From: Dechloromonas sp. H13
Lineage (GTDB): Bacteria; Pseudomonadota; Gammaproteobacteria; Burkholderiales; Rhodocyclaceae
DNA: 64,000 bases
Reading direction: 5' to 3'
NCBI RefSeq assembly: GCF_009469615.1
Contig: NZ_SSXX01000005.1
Coordinates: 186,001-250,000, forward strand
Within the stretch, counting starts at the first letter, position 1. Every line of letters begins with the position of its first letter. Under the pieces are notes generated by a model. The model made no database searches, was not told the DNA's origin, and saw nothing but the letters and a program-made list of their open reading frames with translations. Of the stretch, positions 1 to 7,549 are shown piece by piece. The position numbers and the translations under genes were made by a program.

Positions 1-1386
1 TTCGAGGATCCCTACCTGCGCGAACGCAAGTTCGACGTCGTCCAGGTCGTCGAGCGGGTGATCAAGGAACTGCTCGGCCATCCCGGGCGCGCCGTGATGA
101 AGGCGGCCAAGGGCGTCACCGAGGAAATGCTGATCGTCGTCGCCCACGACCTGTCGCCGGCCGACGTCATCACCTTCAAGGAGCACCGCTTCGCCTCCTT
201 CATCACCGACGTCGGCGGCGCCACCTCGCACACCGCGATCCTCGCGCGCAGCCTGGCGATTCCGTCGGTGGTCGGCATGGAGAACGCCCGCGCGCTGATC
301 CGCGACGGTGAACAGCTAATTGTCGACGGCAAGCGCGGCGTCGTCATCGTCAATCCCGACGTGCGCGTGCTGGAGGAATACCAGCTTCGCAAGAACCAGA
401 TCGAGCTCGAGAAATCCAAGCTCAAGCGCCTGAAAACGGCAAAGTCGCAGACGCTCGACGGCGTCGATGTGCAGCTCTACGCCAACATCGAACTGCCGGG
501 CGACGTGCCGGGAGCGCTCGATGCCGGCGCCGAGGGCATCGGCCTGTTCCGCACCGAGTTCCTCTTCCTCGACCGCGGCGACATGCCCGACGAACAGGAG
601 CAGTACGAAGCCTACCGCAAGGTGGTCAAGGGTATGGCCGGGCGCCCCGTTACCATTCGCACCTTCGACCTCGGCAACGACAAGGACCTCCGCCCGGACG
701 GCATGTCCGGCGACCGCGTCAAGACCAACCCGGCCCTCGGGCGGCGCGCCATCCGCCTGTCGCTGGCCGAGCCGCGCATGTTCCAGACCCAGCTGCGCGC
801 CATCCTGCGCGCCTCGAAGCACGGGCCGATCAAGTTGCTGATCCCGATGCTGGCGCATGCGCACGAGATCGACCAGACGCTGGCCGCGCTCGAGCAGGCC
901 AAATCCAGCCTGCGCGGCGAGAAGGTCGCCTTCGACGAAAACATCCCGGTCGGCGGCATGATCGAGATTCCTGCCGCCGCGCTGGCCATCGGCCTCTTCC
1001 TGCGCCGTCTCGATTTCCTGTCGGTCGGCACCAACGACCTGATCCAGTACACGCTGGCAATCGACCGCTCCGACGAACAGGTTTCCAGCCTCTACGACCC
1101 GCTGCATCCGGCGGTGCTGATGCTGATCGCTCACACCCTGGCCAGCGCCGAGAAGGTGAATATCCCGGTTTCGCTGTGCGGCGAAATGGCCGGCGACCCG
1201 AAGCTGACCCGCCTCCTGCTCGGCATGGGGCTGCGCAACTTCTCGATGCACCCGTCGCAGATCCTCGAGGTCAAGAGCCGCGTGCTGAAGGCCGATGTCG
1301 CCGACCTCGCCCCCACCGTGCGCCGCATGCTGCGCCTGGACGAGCCGGGCAAGCTGCAGGAAGCGCTGGAAAAGCTCAACGGCTGA
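1..1386 (+). CDS. ptsI: Phosphoenolpyruvate-protein phosphotransferase (enzyme I of the PTS), 3' part
   Basis: Enzyme I takes phosphate from PEP and passes it to HPr in the cytoplasm, starting the phosphotransferase cascade. The reading frame is open from base 1, so the N-terminal 110 or so residues lie upstream of the window; 461 residues remain. The swivelling-domain signature GGATSHTA has its phosphorylated histidine at fragment residue 77. The PEP-binding barrel follows, with the second signature DFLSVGTNDLIQY and the active-site cysteine in SLCGEMAGDP (fragment residue 393). The His-Cys distance is close to that of E. coli enzyme I. No sugar permease genes are visible, so this may be the regulatory PTS typical of betaproteobacteria (inference). 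Confidence 0.95.
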   Translation, partial: FEDPYLRERKFDVVQVVERVIKELLGHPGRAVMKAAKGVTEEMLIVVAHDLSPADVITFKEHRFASFITDVGGATSHTAILARSLAIPSVVGMENARALIRDGEQLIVDGKRGVVIVNPDVRVLEEYQLRKNQIELEKSKLKRLKTAKSQTLDGVDVQLYANIELPGDVPGALDAGAEGIGLFRTEFLFLDRGDMPDEQEQYEAYRKVVKGMAGRPVTIRTFDLGNDKDLRPDGMSGDRVKTNPALGRRAIRLSLAEPRMFQTQLRAILRASKHGPIKLLIPMLAHAHEIDQTLAALEQAKSSLRGEKVAFDENIPVGGMIEIPAAALAIGLFLRRLDFLSVGTNDLIQYTLAIDRSDEQVSSLYDPLHPAVLMLIAHTLASAEKVNIPVSLCGEMAGDPKLTRLLLGMGLRNFSMHPSQILEVKSRVLKADVADLAPTVRRMLRLDEPGKLQEALEKLNG

Positions 1387-1579
1387 GTCGCGGCTGGTTG
1401 CGGTCGACCCCCGAAAAAGGCCTAAATCCGGCACCCGGCCACCCCCTTCCCTCGCCGTAGGCAAAATGCCGCGCGGCAATTTGTCGCATTCCATGAACTG
1501 CCCCAATGGCTGAAAATCCGGCCCGCCAAAAAAATAATTTCCGGTCAGCAGAGAAAGCACCGATCCAGGGGAAGGTTTC

Positions 1580-3898
1580 ATGGGGTACCACATTCGTCCA
1601 TTGGCGGCTGCCGTGGCCGTCATTTTTTCCGGCGCGGCATCTCCCGTCGCCGTCGCGCAGACATCGGACGTCCCGGCGACCGTGCTCGACGAGGTCGTCG
1701 TACGCGGCGCGCGTGAGCCGTCGGTTCCGGCGACGAGCGGTTTCGGCAACCCGTCCGCGGTCGACAAGCCCGAGCTGCGCATCTTGCGTCCGGCGACCAG
1801 CGATACCGCCACCCTGATGCGTGACGTACCCGGCATGCAGTTCCAGAGCGCCGGCGGTACTTCGAGCCTGCCGGTGATCCGCGGCCTTGCCGACGACCGC
1901 AATCGCATCCTGGTCGATGGCATGGATCTGATCGCCTCCTGTCCCAACCACATGAATTCGCCGCTGTCGTACCTCGACCCAAGCAATGTGGCGACGCTCA
2001 AGGTCTATCCCGGCATCGGTCCGGTCAGTGTTGGCGGCGACAGCATCGGCGGCACGATCATCGCCGGGGGGCGCCCGTTGCCCTTCGCCTCGGCCGGACA
2101 GGGTCTGCTGACCACGGGTGAACTGGGGGCGTTCTATCGCAGCAACGGCGATGCCTGGGGTGGCAACATTTATGCCGCGGCAGCCAACGAATCGTTCAGC
2201 ATCGCGTACACCGGTTCCTACGCTGAATCCGAGAACTACAAGGCCGGCGGCAACTTCAAGACGACGACGGCGACCGGCAATCCGGGTCAATCGATTCCCC
2301 TCAACGAGGTCGGATCGAGTGCGTACAAGACCTGGACCCAGCAACTGGCCATCGGCCTCCAGGGGGACGGAAACCTCGTCGAGTTCAAGTACACCTTCGT
2401 CAAGACGCCGGAGCAGCTTTACCCGAACCAGCGCATGGACATGCTCGACAACGAGCAGCAACGCTTCAACCTGAACTATGTCGGCCAGTTCGCCTGGGGC
2501 AAGCTAGACGCGCGGATCTACCATGAAACCGTCGACCACTACATGGATTTCGGGCCCGACAAGCGCTTCTGGTACGGTGGCGGAATGATGACCTCGGTCG
2601 GCATGCCGTGCTCGCCGATCAGCGCCACCTGTGCCGCCGGCATGCCGATGTACACCGCCAGCAGGAACACCGGCGGCACGGTCGCTGCCGACATCGAGCT
2701 GAGCGAAAAGGACCTGCTGCGCGTCGGTGGCCTCTACCAGCACTACACGCTTGACGACTGGTGGCCGCCCTCGGGCGGCGGCATGTGGCCAGGCACCTTC
2801 TACAACATCAATGACGGCGAGCGTAACCGGTTCGCGCTGTTCGGGGAATGGGAGTCGCGTTTGAATGCCCAGTGGAAGACGCTGCTCGGCGCCCGCTATG
2901 AGAACGTGCAGATGGATACCGGCAATGTCCAGGGGTACAACCCGAACACCAACGGCATGGGGATGATGGTGAACAACCAGCAAAAGGACGCTGCCGCCTT
3001 CAATGCCCAGGATCGCAAGCGTACCGACGACAACTGGAACCTGACCGCACTTGCCCGCTACACGCCGTCGGAGATGGCCGATATTGAGTTCGGCGCTGCG
3101 CGCAAGGTTCGTTCGCCCAACCTCTACGAGCGCTATACCTGGTCAACCTGGTCGATGGCCGCGGTCATGAACAATACCGTGGGTGACGGCAATGGCTACA
3201 TCGGCAATATCGATCTCAAGCCGGAAAAGGCGAATACCATCGCCGCGACTTTTGATTGGCACGCGGCAGACCGCTCGTGGGAAATCAAGGCAACGCCGTA
3301 TTATTCGCGCGTAACCGATTACATCGATGCCATCCGCTGTACCAGCGGCGCTGCCTGCACCCGAAACAACACGACCACGACCAATCAGTTCGTTGTCCTG
3401 CAATATGCCAACGCCTCCGCGGAACTCTACGGTATCGACATTTCCGGTCAGGCAGCGCTGGCTCAGACTACCGCCGGCGCTTTCGGCCTGCGTGGCGTGA
3501 TCGGTTATGTTCATGGCGAAAACCGCGATACCGGAGACGGTCTGTACAACATCATGCCGCTCAATGCCCGCATTGCGCTTACCCACCGGCTTGGCGGCTG
3601 GGACAACGTTCTCGAAGTCATCGGCGTCACCCGCAAGGACGATGTCTCGGAAGTGCGCAACGAACTCGAAACACCAGGCTACGGGTTGACCAACCTGCGC
3701 CTCAGCTATTCGTGGAAGCAGGCCCGCATCGACTTCGGCGTTGAAAACCTGTTCGACAAGTTCTACTACATGCCGCTAGGCGGTGCCTATGTCGGACAAG
3801 GGTCGACCATGATGCTCAACCCAGGCAATCCGGCCTGGGGAACCGGCGTGCCAGGCGCCGGACGCACGATCTACACGGGGTTGAACCTCAAGTTTTGA
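1580..3898 (+). CDS. TonB-dependent outer-membrane receptor, OprC/NosA-like copper receptor
   Basis: This 772-residue protein has a signal peptide (about residues 1-26, ending AVAQ), a TonB box (DEVVVRG near residue 37), a plug domain with VIRGLADDRNRILVDG, and a beta-barrel ending in aromatic F (TGLNLKF). It carries CPNHM (C121, M125) in the plug and HYM (H320, M322) in the barrel. This matches the CxxxM plus HxM copper ligand set described for Pseudomonas OprC (established for that protein; transfer here is inference). The start follows GGGGAAGG at suitable spacing. A Crp/Fnr-type regulator begins 13 bp downstream and a TonB gene follows, so the three look like one uptake unit. Substrate copper is likely but not proven. 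Confidence 0.88.
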   Translation: MGYHIRPLAAAVAVIFSGAASPVAVAQTSDVPATVLDEVVVRGAREPSVPATSGFGNPSAVDKPELRILRPATSDTATLMRDVPGMQFQSAGGTSSLPVIRGLADDRNRILVDGMDLIASCPNHMNSPLSYLDPSNVATLKVYPGIGPVSVGGDSIGGTIIAGGRPLPFASAGQGLLTTGELGAFYRSNGDAWGGNIYAAAANESFSIAYTGSYAESENYKAGGNFKTTTATGNPGQSIPLNEVGSSAYKTWTQQLAIGLQGDGNLVEFKYTFVKTPEQLYPNQRMDMLDNEQQRFNLNYVGQFAWGKLDARIYHETVDHYMDFGPDKRFWYGGGMMTSVGMPCSPISATCAAGMPMYTASRNTGGTVAADIELSEKDLLRVGGLYQHYTLDDWWPPSGGGMWPGTFYNINDGERNRFALFGEWESRLNAQWKTLLGARYENVQMDTGNVQGYNPNTNGMGMMVNNQQKDAAAFNAQDRKRTDDNWNLTALARYTPSEMADIEFGAARKVRSPNLYERYTWSTWSMAAVMNNTVGDGNGYIGNIDLKPEKANTIAATFDWHAADRSWEIKATPYYSRVTDYIDAIRCTSGAACTRNNTTTTNQFVVLQYANASAELYGIDISGQAALAQTTAGAFGLRGVIGYVHGENRDTGDGLYNIMPLNARIALTHRLGGWDNVLEVIGVTRKDDVSEVRNELETPGYGLTNLRLSYSWKQARIDFGVENLFDKFYYMPLGGAYVGQGSTMMLNPGNPAWGTGVPGAGRTIYTGLNLKF

Positions 3899-3911
3899 TC
3901 GTGAAATGTGA

Positions 3912-4532
3912 GTGCGTAACGAATGGACGGGGCAACACCTTAACCTGCAACTGATGAGTGAGTTACGTAGCGTGCAGTCCTTCCGGCCGGGCGCGCCGAT
4001 CTACAGGATCGGCGTCGCCGGGCTGGCGTGGCGCGTCGAACGCGGCTCGGTTCGCCTTGACGGCCACGGGGCACCGGGCGAAGCTCGTTTTGCCAGCCTG
4101 GCGCTGCCGGGCGACATCATCGGCAGCGAGGCGATGTTGTTTGGCACCTATGCGTTCGCCGCCAGCGCCCTGACCGAATGCGAACTTTCACCGTGGCCGG
4201 AAGGCGCCGCGACGGCGCGCAGCGGTTCGCTCTTGCGTTCGCTGGCCACTGCCCAGCGGCGGGCCGCCGACCTCGTCGCGCTGCGCGGCGGTGAAGCCGT
4301 CCGCCGGGTGATCGGCCTGATCCGCATGATGGCTGCCGGCGGGGATGGAACCGACGACCCTGTCGTCCTGCCGACGCGTCAGGACATCGCCGACATCACG
4401 GCGTTACGCATGGAAACGGTCTCGCGCATCATCAAGCGCCTGGAGCGAGATGGTTTGTTGCAACCGGTGCGTGTTGACGGCGTGCACGCGACGCGCAGTT
4501 TCACCGTGGATTTCCGCCGGCTCGCAGTGTAG
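3912..4532 (+). CDS. Crp/Fnr-family transcriptional regulator
   Basis: The product is about 206 residues. The N-terminal half resembles a shortened cyclic-nucleotide-binding-type beta-roll (FRPGAPIYRIG, then ALPGDIIGSEAMLFG). The C-terminal half is a Crp-type winged helix with recognition region PTRQDIADITALRMETVSRIIKRLE. I see no Fnr-type N-terminal cysteine cluster, so oxygen sensing by 4Fe-4S is unlikely. The frame opens with GTG at 3912; ATG at 3954 (MSELRS) is an alternative that matches where the domain normally begins, and neither has a strong ribosome binding site. It lies between a copper-type TonB receptor and a TonB gene, so it probably controls them, but its ligand cannot be read from sequence. 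Confidence 0.8.
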   Translation: MRNEWTGQHLNLQLMSELRSVQSFRPGAPIYRIGVAGLAWRVERGSVRLDGHGAPGEARFASLALPGDIIGSEAMLFGTYAFAASALTECELSPWPEGAATARSGSLLRSLATAQRRAADLVALRGGEAVRRVIGLIRMMAAGGDGTDDPVVLPTRQDIADITALRMETVSRIIKRLERDGLLQPVRVDGVHATRSFTVDFRRLAV

Positions 4533-4584
4533 GCATGGCGGCGCATGACACGCCTGGCTGCGCCGTAAAGATTAGAATGCGCCG

Positions 4585-5265
4585 ATGATGGCCGAACTTC
4601 CTGCCGCTCCCGAACCGGCCCGCCTGTTCGGACGCGGCCTGCCTTACCTGTCGTTTTCCCTGTTGCTGCACGCGCTGCTGCTTGCCTGGCCGAGCCTTGG
4701 CGCCTACCGCAGGGCGACACCGCCGCCGGTCGATATCCTGGCGGTTACTCTCGTCACCGCGCCGACACCACTGCCGGCCGCCAGCGCCGCAGTTCCGTCT
4801 GTCGCGCCCCTGGCCGTCCCGCCACCGCCACGTGCGCGTGCCGCGCACACCCCGCGTTCGGCTGTCGTCGCAGTCAGCCGCAATGACACCCCGTTCGCTG
4901 TTCCCGCAGCGCCAGTCGCCGCAGCGCCAGCGTCAACCCCTGCCGGCGGCGACGGGTCGCCGCCAGCGGCACCATCAGCGACCAGCGCGCCGCGTTTCGA
5001 CGCCGCCTACCTGCACAATCCGGCTCCGTCTTACCCGCCGGCCTCCCGCCGCCTGGGCGAAGAGGGGCGGGTGCATCTGCGCGTGCGGGTTGGCCCCGAT
5101 GGCAGGCCGGTTGCGGTCGACGTCGAAAAAGGTAGCAATTTCGAGCGCCTCGATGAAGCGGCACGCGCCACCGTTGCGCGCTGGCGTTTCGTTCCCGCCC
5201 GACGTGCCGACGAGCCGGTCGAAGGACTGGTCGTTGTGCCCATCGTCTTCCGGCTTGACGAGTGA
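4585..5265 (+). CDS. tonB: TonB family energy transducer
   Basis: This 226-residue protein has the TonB layout: a short cytoplasmic start, one N-terminal membrane anchor (about residues 19-35), a Pro/Ala-rich periplasmic spacer (about 45-140) and a C-terminal TonB domain (YPPASRRLGEEGRVHLRVRVGPDG through VARWRFVPAR). Such proteins couple inner-membrane proton motive force, through ExbB and ExbD, to outer-membrane receptors. No exbB or exbD is in the window. Its position behind the copper-type receptor and the Crp/Fnr gene suggests a dedicated partner of that receptor. Start codons at 4585 and 4588 are equally possible. Confidence 0.85.
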   Translation: MMAELPAAPEPARLFGRGLPYLSFSLLLHALLLAWPSLGAYRRATPPPVDILAVTLVTAPTPLPAASAAVPSVAPLAVPPPPRARAAHTPRSAVVAVSRNDTPFAVPAAPVAAAPASTPAGGDGSPPAAPSATSAPRFDAAYLHNPAPSYPPASRRLGEEGRVHLRVRVGPDGRPVAVDVEKGSNFERLDEAARATVARWRFVPARRADEPVEGLVVVPIVFRLDE

Positions 5266-5347
5266 AGCCATCGCATCGAACCCGTAAATGCGCTGTCGGG
5301 CGTCAGGCGGCATCGTCGAGTCGGATTCGGATTGATGTTCCTTCGGG

Positions 5348-5376
5348 TTGAATTTTCGGAAGGTCGTCCCCATAAT
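5348..5376 (+). promoter_or_regulatory. Sigma-70-type promoter of the tmRNA gene
   Basis: TTGAAT (5348-5353), a 17-nt spacer and CATAAT (5371-5376) form a near-consensus sigma-70 promoter. A start near 5383 would make the primary transcript begin just upstream of the tRNA-like 3' half of tmRNA, as expected for a permuted gene. Confidence 0.65.
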
Positions 5377-5382
5377 GCTTTC

Positions 5383-5612
5383 ATGGCTGTAATTCCGGCG
5401 AGTCGGAAGCGCTTCGGACGCGGGTTCGATTCCCGCCACCTCCACCACAGGGGGGGTGTACTGGTTTCGACGGGGTGAATGAGGATGAGCAGGCAGCTCG
5501 AAAGGCGACGGACGTAATCCGCGCAAATCCATAATTGCCAACGATGAGCAATTTGCTATCGCCGCCTAAACGGCATAGCTGGGGCCGCTGAAGCCTTATT
5601 ATCCAAGACAGC
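5383..5612 (+). ncRNA. ssrA: Transfer-messenger RNA, circularly permuted (two-piece) gene
   Basis: tmRNA rescues stalled ribosomes and tags the unfinished protein. Here the tRNA-like 3' part comes first: a T arm with stem GCGGG/CCCGC and loop TTCGATT (5420-5436), acceptor strand CACCTCC (5437-5443), then A and an encoded CCA (5445-5447). Only about 4 nt later the 5' acceptor strand GGGGGTG (5452-5458) starts; it pairs fully with the first strand, including a G3-U70 wobble, the alanine identity pair. The tag frame at 5537-5569 encodes ANDEQFAIAA and stop. No T arm or CCA follows the tag, so the gene must be permuted, giving an acceptor RNA (about 5383-5447) and a coding RNA (from 5452). Outer ends are approximate. 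Confidence 0.93.
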
Positions 5613-5613
5613 C

Positions 5614-5637
5614 GGCGGGGACTTCGGTCCCCGTCGT
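5614..5637 (+). terminator. GC-rich hairpin after tmRNA, possible terminator
   Basis: A roughly 10-bp stem closed by a TTCG tetraloop (GGGGAC-TTCG-GTCCCC core, about 5618-5633) follows the tmRNA coding piece. No clear T-run follows, so it may instead be a processing or stability element. Confidence 0.5.
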
Positions 5638-5698
5638 CATTTCCGATGCTGTCCGCAAGGGGCGAGCAAGGCGCCCGGAAAAAGGCGCGACGAACATG

Positions 5699-5722
5699 AA
5701 AAAGCCGGGTTTCCCCGGCTCG
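5699..5722 (-). terminator. Rho-independent terminator of the 33-residue membrane protein gene
   Basis: On the minus strand, AGCCGGG, a short loop and CCCGGCT are followed by TTTTT a few bases after the TGA of the small gene at 5726-5827. This is a textbook intrinsic terminator and supports that small gene being real. Confidence 0.75.
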
Positions 5723-5725
5723 CTC

Positions 5726-5827
5726 TCAGTGATAGGCGGTCCTGCTGGACAGCTTTCTGGCCAATAAACAGGCCAGGCTGAAAATGACCGCAGCAAATCC
5801 GATGCCCAGGTAGGAGAGTTCGTCCAT
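5726..5827 (-). CDS. Small single-pass membrane protein, 33 residues, unknown function
   Basis: The frame starts MDELSYLGIGFAAVIF and ends RKLSSRTAYH. Residues 6-25 form one hydrophobic helix, followed by a basic, presumably cytoplasmic tail, the style of small transporter-associated peptides such as KdpF. An intrinsic terminator begins directly after the stop, which strengthens the call. The ribosome binding site (GCGGGG) is weak. No family could be assigned and no transporter gene is adjacent. It lies tail to tail with the tmRNA gene. Confidence 0.55.
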   Translation of the reverse strand: MDELSYLGIGFAAVIFSLACLLARKLSSRTAYH

Positions 5828-6001
5828 AGTTGCCCCGCAAAAGGTAGGTTGAGAATTTTGAGCGCGTTTAGACAGGTTCGCCGCGCAAAGTTCCCGGGAT
5901 CGCGTTCGAGGGTGGGCGGAAATTTCGTTCCGCCGCATTGCCTGTCCGCGCTTTCCCTGCTTGAATGTGCTGTCTGCCGAACATGAAGCGGAGGAATGAA
6001 G

Positions 6002-6274
6002 ATGGACCAATCGCAACCGGCACCGTCCGGCGCCCCCCTGAGCCTCCATCAGGCTGCCCAGCTGCTGGCTTCCGCCTCGCTCTCGGTGCGCGATGCCGAG
6101 GTCCGGCTGGCACTGGCGATCGACCGCGGCGAACTGCCGGCGAATATCCTGCGCTGGGCGACCGAACAGTGGGAGGGCGAACGCCTCGAAGGCAACATCG
6201 ACCGCATGCGGACCTTCGTCGCGCGGGCCGACCTCGACGCCTGGCTTGCCGCTCAGGCCGGCGAGGGCAGCTAG
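6002..6274 (+). CDS. Hypothetical protein, 90 residues, possibly helix-turn-helix-like
   Basis: The protein is soluble and helical: LHQAAQLLASASLSVRDAEVRLALAIDRGELPANILRW and FVARADLDAWLAAQ. The pattern resembles small excisionase- or MerR-like modules (a helix pair followed by an ARADLDAWLA segment), but this is only a resemblance. I chose ATG 6002 over 5996 because GGAGG at 5990-5994 gives 7-nt spacing to 6002 and is too close to 5996. The 3' end overlaps the convergent lipoprotein gene by 4 bp. Confidence 0.6.
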   Translation: MDQSQPAPSGAPLSLHQAAQLLASASLSVRDAEVRLALAIDRGELPANILRWATEQWEGERLEGNIDRMRTFVARADLDAWLAAQAGEGS

Positions 6275-6777
6275 CGGCTGCAGACCTGGCGGAAGCGCCG
6301 GAGCATGCTTTCGGTGTAGCTCTGGGTCGAGCGGACCTTGCCGCTGGTGTTGTCGAACAGCACGTTGAAGCGCGCCGGTTCGTTCCAGTCGTCGCAGTAG
6401 CGCCATTCCCAGACCAGCTCGTCGCGCCGCTCGAAGTAGACGGTCCATTGCGGTTGTGACGGACCGAGGATGCGCAGCACGTCGTCCTGGCTCATGTCCG
6501 GGCGGATCAGCGAGAAATGCTTCATGTCGAGAACGCCCTCGATGCTGGCCAGCGTTCCCTTGCTGTCAATTCTCACCATGAAGGTGTTGAAGCCCGCCGG
6601 GCCGCGCGGGTAGGCCAGGAGTTCGCTGCCGTCGGGTTCGCGCCAGCGCATGGCGGGCTCGCCCATCAGCTTCACGACCTCGTCGCCGGTGCTGATGCCC
6701 GGCTTGAGTCCGCGTCCGTCATAGGAGGCGCAGGCGGCCATCAGGAGTGCGAAGATCAGGGCGATGATGATTTTCAT
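6271..6777 (-). CDS. BamE/SmpA/OmlA-like outer-membrane lipoprotein
   Basis: This is a 168-residue lipoprotein. It has a signal sequence with lipobox LMAAC at about residues 12-16, then a domain starting KPGISTGDEVVKLMGEPAMRW that has the BamE/SmpA style (short helix, then small-residue-rich GEP turn). A second similar segment, RPDMSQDDVLRILGPSQPQW, suggests two repeats of the fold. BamE itself helps the BAM complex insert outer-membrane proteins; this protein is longer than BamE and may be a paralogue with another role. It is convergent with the hypothetical gene to its left. Confidence 0.75.
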   Translation of the reverse strand: MKIIIALIFALLMAACASYDGRGLKPGISTGDEVVKLMGEPAMRWREPDGSELLAYPRGPAGFNTFMVRIDSKGTLASIEGVLDMKHFSLIRPDMSQDDVLRILGPSQPQWTVYFERRDELVWEWRYCDDWNEPARFNVLFDNTSGKVRSTQSYTESMLRRFRQVCSR

Positions 6778-6827
6778 TGGACTCCCCAGGAGGAATGCAG
6801 CGTGGAAACCGGCGGGCGGTGGCGCGT

Positions 6828-7424
6828 TCAGCTATCGCGTTCGGCGCTGAGCAGCCGCTCGCAATAGCGGGCGATCAGGTCGACCTCCAGGTTGACCCGG
6901 CTGCCGGCGGCGAGGTGTTTCAGCGTGGTGTTTTCCAGCGTGTGCGGGATCAGGTTGATGGTGAAGATTTCGCCGGCAACCTCGTTGGTCGTCAGGCTGG
7001 TGCCGTTGACGGTGACCGAGCCCTTGCGCGCGATGTATTTCGCCAGGTCCTGCGGCGCCTGGATTTCCAGCAGGCGGTTGTCGCCGACCGGGTCGAAGCG
7101 CAGCACGACGCCGACGCCGTCGACATGCCCGGAAACGAGGTGGCCGCCGAGCCGGTCGGCCAGGCGCAGCGCCTTTTCCAGGTTGATCTCGCCGGGCGCG
7201 TCGAGGCCGATGGTGCATGAGAGCGTCTCGGGTGAGACGTCGACCATGAAGTGGTTGCCTTCCTTCGCCACCACGGTCAGGCAGACGCCGTTGCAGGCGA
7301 TGGAGTCGCCGAGGGCGACGTCGTCGAGGCCGAGGTTGCCGGCCTCGACATGCAGACGAAAGCCCGCTTCGCGCGTGGTGAGATGGGTGATGCGGCCGAC
7401 TGCGGCAATGATTCCGGAGAACAT
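6828..7424 (-). CDS. ribE: Riboflavin synthase, alpha subunit
   Basis: The enzyme dismutates two molecules of 6,7-dimethyl-8-ribityllumazine to riboflavin. The 198-residue product starts with the family hallmark MFSGIIAAVGRI. It has two lumazine-binding barrel repeats: the first around GDSIACNGVCLTV, the second around GHLVSGHVDGVG and SVTVNGTSLT. Length is normal for the family. No other rib genes are adjacent and no FMN riboswitch is visible upstream (7425-7549). The gene diverges from the ABC-transporter binding protein at 7550. Confidence 0.95.
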   Translation of the reverse strand: MFSGIIAAVGRITHLTTREAGFRLHVEAGNLGLDDVALGDSIACNGVCLTVVAKEGNHFMVDVSPETLSCTIGLDAPGEINLEKALRLADRLGGHLVSGHVDGVGVVLRFDPVGDNRLLEIQAPQDLAKYIARKGSVTVNGTSLTTNEVAGEIFTINLIPHTLENTTLKHLAAGSRVNLEVDLIARYCERLLSAERDS

Positions 7425-7549
7425 GGCAAGTACCGTTCGTTCAAAATGCGGACTTTATCATGCTCCCTTGATCAGGCAGCTTGCGGGGACGCCCGGATGG
7501 TAATAGGGTTTTCACCTTTGCATAATCGATTCACCAAAGGGAGAGAAAC

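Noticed and set aside
1387..1579. Terminator or named operator between ptsI and the receptor gene
   Set aside because: No stem with a T-run was found; only one copy of the TGCGGTCGAC sequence and an A-rich stretch are notable.
5383..5447. A normal tRNA gene suggested by GGTTCGATTCC and CCA
   Set aside because: There is no D arm or anticodon arm at tRNA spacing, and its acceptor strand pairs with 5452-5458 downstream. It is the acceptor half of permuted tmRNA.
4975..5541. Minus-strand 188-residue frame containing VAGIEPASEALPT
   Set aside because: It runs antisense through the tmRNA acceptor arm and the tonB 3' end; this peptide is the well-known spurious translation of the tRNA-like T arm.
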